In this document: piece after piece, positions 61,948 through 64,000 of the stretch
Layout: each line of letters begins with the position of its first letter
How positions within the stretch are numbered: the stretch's first letter is position 1
Source: Marinobacterium rhizophilum
GTDB lineage: Bacteria > Pseudomonadota > Gammaproteobacteria > Pseudomonadales > Balneatricaceae
Reading direction: 5' to 3'
Length of the DNA stretch: 64,000 nucleotides
NCBI RefSeq assembly: GCF_024397915.1
Contig: NZ_CP073347.1
Span: 2,294,001-2,358,000 of the forward strand
The notes under the pieces: model-generated
Database searches by the model: none
Told to the model about the DNA's origin: nothing
The model's input: only the letters and a program-made list of their open reading frames with translations
Translations under genes and position numbers: made by a program

Positions 61948-62313
61948 TCAGCAGTGACCTTTCTTGTGCTGTCCCGGTGGGCAGAAATGGCCACCGTTGT
62001 GATGATGCTTGTGCTTCTTGTGCTTATGGCCGTGGTGATGGTCGTCTTCATAGTAATAGACTTCGCGGCGCTCGTGGCGCGGCTCGGAGTAACTGCCGCG
62101 ATGGCCATTGGTATTAATGGAAGTACCCACGGCAGCACCCACACCGGCACCGAGAATGGCGCCGTCACGCCCGCCTATTTCAGCCCCCAATGCCCCCCCT
62201 ACCGCGCCCCCCAGGGCGCCACCTATAGCGGAGTCAACGGTCAGGCTGTTGCCGGCCATTGCCATGGCGGGCAGCAGCGATACAAACACAATGGCAAACA
62301 GAGACTTTTTCAT
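61948..62313 (-). CDS. Glycine-zipper protein with His-rich tail
   Basis: A 121-residue exported protein: start MKKSLFAIVFVSLLPA with signal peptide ending AMA, preceded by AAGGAG. A glycine zipper (about 32-65; GGALGGAVGGALGAEIGG and AILGAGVGAAVG) suggests membrane insertion or oligomerisation. The C-terminal third is dominated by His, Lys and Tyr (YYYEDDHHHGHKHKKHKHHH), suited to metal binding. The final PPGQHKKGHC ends in Cys. No specific function is known. Confidence 0.82.
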   Translation of the reverse strand: MKKSLFAIVFVSLLPAMAMAGNSLTVDSAIGGALGGAVGGALGAEIGGRDGAILGAGVGAAVGTSINTNGHRGSYSEPRHERREVYYYEDDHHHGHKHKKHKHHHNGGHFCPPGQHKKGHC

Positions 62314-62792
62314 AAGTATCTCCTTAAGAGTATCCGGGTTACGCAAAAAGCAGGGCTAAATCGCTGCGAGAAACAGCAATTACTTCAATAATTTAAAACT
62401 GTCGCTGGAGCTTTTAGCCGGAGAATCGCTCGGCGAGCATGCAGTTTAAAGTCACGTCATCGTGAAAAGCGCTCATTTAAGTATCACAGCGAACACTCTT
62501 TTAAAAAATACGCTGTCCCTTGCATTCCAATAGCGCCCATTTAACAGCAGCGACACTGAACAAAACATGAAGGCGCGCATTCTAAAAGGCGCTGTCAAAA
62601 CACACCAGACGTCTCGATATACCGACACCCACTCACTGCATATTTAAAACAGGGTTTGCGCTGGCCTGCGCGAGCAACTTGAGCCATGCTGATGGCTCTG
62701 TGAGCATGGCTGCGGAACTTGTCGACCCGGACGCCGTCTGTCGAATGCTCGCGAGCGATTTCAGACCAGTCTACCCAGAGGACCTGTGACTC
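62314..62792. other. Gap between the glycine-zipper gene and the GST gene
   Basis: This 479-base gap is more AT-rich than its surroundings for its first half. Within it, GAGCCAT and ATGGCTC make a small perfect hairpin (62681-62698). A 70-residue open frame on the minus strand (62595-62807) has no recognised relatives and I do not call it. Promoters for the two divergent genes should lie here, but none stands out. Confidence 0.5.
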
Positions 62793-63443
62793 ATGCTCAA
62801 ACTTCACGGCGTTGCACTCAGCAACTACTACAACATCGTCAAGCAGGCCATGCTGGAAAAAGGCATGGCGTTCGAAGAAGTCTTCACGCCGCCGTCGCAG
62901 GAAGCCGCCTTCCTGGCCAAGAGCCCAATGGGGAAAATCCCGTGCCTCGAAACCCCCGAGGGCTTTGTGTCCGAATCAATGGCCATTCTGGAATACCTGG
63001 AAGAGACCCAGCCAACCCCGGCGCTGCTGCCGGCCGGCGCCTTTGACCGTGCCAAGGTGCGTGAGATCATCAAGTACGCCGAACTCTACCTGGACGCCCC
63101 CGCTCGCCGACTGCTGGGCCATGTACTCTTCGGTGCGCCACTGTCACAGGAAGCCCATGAGCAGGTACGCCCCGACATCGAAAAAGGCCTGACCGCGCTG
63201 AAACGCCTGACGGGTTTTGAACCCTGGGTCGCGGGAACCGAGTTCGGCCTTGCCGACATAGCCCTGCTGCACGCCCTGGGCCTGGTTATCGCCATCGTCA
63301 AGCCCATGTACGACTGGGACCTTCTGGCGGACGAGCCGGAGCTGGCCGCCTGGATGCAGCGTGCCGCTGCCAGGGAACATAGCCAGACGGTTCTGACCGC
63401 CCAGCAAAAAGTACGCGAAGCCATGATGAAAAAGAAAGCCTGA
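62793..63443 (+). CDS. Glutathione S-transferase family protein
   Basis: A 216-residue GST: thioredoxin-like N-terminal domain (about 1-78) with SNYYNIVKQAMLEKG, the cis-Pro turn GKIPCLETPEG and SESMAILEYLE, and a helical C-terminal domain with FGLADIALLHAL. The active-site region has Ser/Asn-type residues at the N-terminus (LSNYYN). No neighbouring gene points to the substrate. Ribosome site GAGG lies rather far (about 14 bases) from the start. Confidence 0.88.
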   Translation: MLKLHGVALSNYYNIVKQAMLEKGMAFEEVFTPPSQEAAFLAKSPMGKIPCLETPEGFVSESMAILEYLEETQPTPALLPAGAFDRAKVREIIKYAELYLDAPARRLLGHVLFGAPLSQEAHEQVRPDIEKGLTALKRLTGFEPWVAGTEFGLADIALLHALGLVIAIVKPMYDWDLLADEPELAAWMQRAAAREHSQTVLTAQQKVREAMMKKKA

Positions 63444-63464
63444 CACCCCTGGCGTCAACGCAGA

Positions 63465-63488
63465 AACGCCGGCTCATGAGCCGGCGTT
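63465..63488. terminator. Palindromic hairpin between GST and NCS1 genes
   Basis: AACGCCGGCTCAT and ATGAGCCGGCGTT form a perfect 24-base palindrome. T runs are weak on both sides, so it may be an inefficient terminator for two convergent genes. Confidence 0.55.
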
Positions 63489-63543
63489 CTGGTTTCTGAC
63501 TGCGCCTCCTGCCAACCCTGTTCAGGCGGCAGGTGCGCACCGG

Positions 63544-64000
63544 TTACTCACGAAAACGTGCGCACGCCGACCAGTTATTCATCAGCAGGTAGTAGGTGAC
63601 ACCGGCCGGTATCAGGCTGGCATACCAGGACACCGAGGAAAACCAGAGCGCAACCACGGCACCCACCAGGGACGCCACAATCGCAGCGTAGTTCACGCCA
63701 CGGTACGGACCCTTCTCGTCATACAGTTTGGAGATATCCAGGCTGCGACGACGCAGGATAAAGTAGTCCACCACCATGACCGCGAAGATCGGCCCCAAAA
63801 AGGCGGAATAGGTCTGAACGAAGGCCTGCAGGCCCGCGGATGATTCTTCTTTCACCAGCTCCCAGGGGAAGGTACCGAAAGCCGCCAGCCCCACCAGGAT
63901 GGTAGCGGTGCGGAATTTCAGCTTGAACACGTCCATCAGGATATAGGTTGGCGGTACCACGTTGTTCAGTACGTTGGTGGTGACCTGGGCAAAGGCGATA
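63544..64000 (-). CDS. NCS1-family nucleobase transporter, C-terminal part
   Basis: The gene runs off the right end of the window; only the last 152 residues are seen. Reading in from the edge gives IAFAQVTTNVLNNVVPPTY, followed by helices with FGTFPWELV, YSAFLGPIFAVMVVDYFILRRR and a final pair of helices. These match the end of NCS1 symporters for cytosine, uracil, allantoin and related compounds; the substrate cannot be chosen. The start lies outside. Confidence 0.85.
   Translation of the reverse strand, partial: IAFAQVTTNVLNNVVPPTYILMDVFKLKFRTATILVGLAAFGTFPWELVKEESSAGLQAFVQTYSAFLGPIFAVMVVDYFILRRRSLDISKLYDEKGPYRGVNYAAIVASLVGAVVALWFSSVSWYASLIPAGVTYYLLMNNWSACARFRE

Noticed and set aside
62595..62807. 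70-residue open frame on the minus strand before the GST gene
   Set aside because: No recognised relatives, no ribosome site, and it overlaps the GST start; left as part of the gap description.

Overview
The window is about 60% GC, densely packed, and reads as a chromosome of a marine gammaproteobacterium of the Oceanospirillales type. Marinobacterium or a neighbouring Oceanospirillaceae genus is my best guess, inferred from gene order and protein character only. Most of it is conserved housekeeping sequence in classic operons. Accessory content is limited to a sugar-acid TRAP operon, a molybdenum hydroxylase cluster, one insertion sequence and two unusual repeat regions.

Layout. 1-6756 (minus): murA-hisG-hisD preceded by ibaG and the complete mlaFEDCB phospholipid transport operon. 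7086-16227 (plus): kdsD-kdsC-lptC-lptA-lptB (Kdo and LPS export), rpoN-hpf-ptsN-rapZ-HPr (sigma-54 and nitrogen PTS), mgtE and darP. 16300-25707 (minus): mreB-mreC-mreD-maf-rng-yhdP-nitrilase. 25871-29692 (plus): gatCAB and a deoxyinosine glycosylase. 29696-36318: phnA, a LacI-type repressor, and a divergent gntK-dctPQM-dgoD operon with two identical operators 100 bp apart. 36349-38346 (minus): mobA and a RelA/SpoT-like protein of unknown function whose 3' end is repeated twice more downstream. 38501-44466: an acyl-CoA dehydrogenase, an AraC regulator, and a divergent iorA-iorB-xdhC cluster. 44551-46613 (minus): an initiator tRNA gene followed by four tRNA-derived 3' fragments separated by terminator hairpins, interrupted by an intact IS256-family element with a 9-bp target duplication. 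46754-54154: DUF72, DsbA-family, membrane cold-shock, slyX, plsB, rsmJ, uppP and tsaB genes. 54292-64000: ubiX, mpl, fbp, ppa, a LEA-type lipoprotein, kbl-tdh, a YceH-type gene, a glycine-zipper/His-rich protein, a GST and the end of an NCS1 transporter.

Functionally, the first 25 kb is an envelope block: Mla lipid transport, MurA, KDO and LPS transport, and the Mre shape system. Nitrogen-PTS proteins sit next to RapZ, which controls amino-sugar supply in related bacteria. The gnt/dgo operon imports and catabolises hexonates. MobA may supply cofactor to molybdoenzymes, although the nearby Ior-type enzyme could use another cofactor form.

The best candidates for something undescribed are the tRNA-fMet-derived array, the RelA/SpoT-like protein with its repeated 3' end, and an apparent ATT start codon under a hairpin for mreC.
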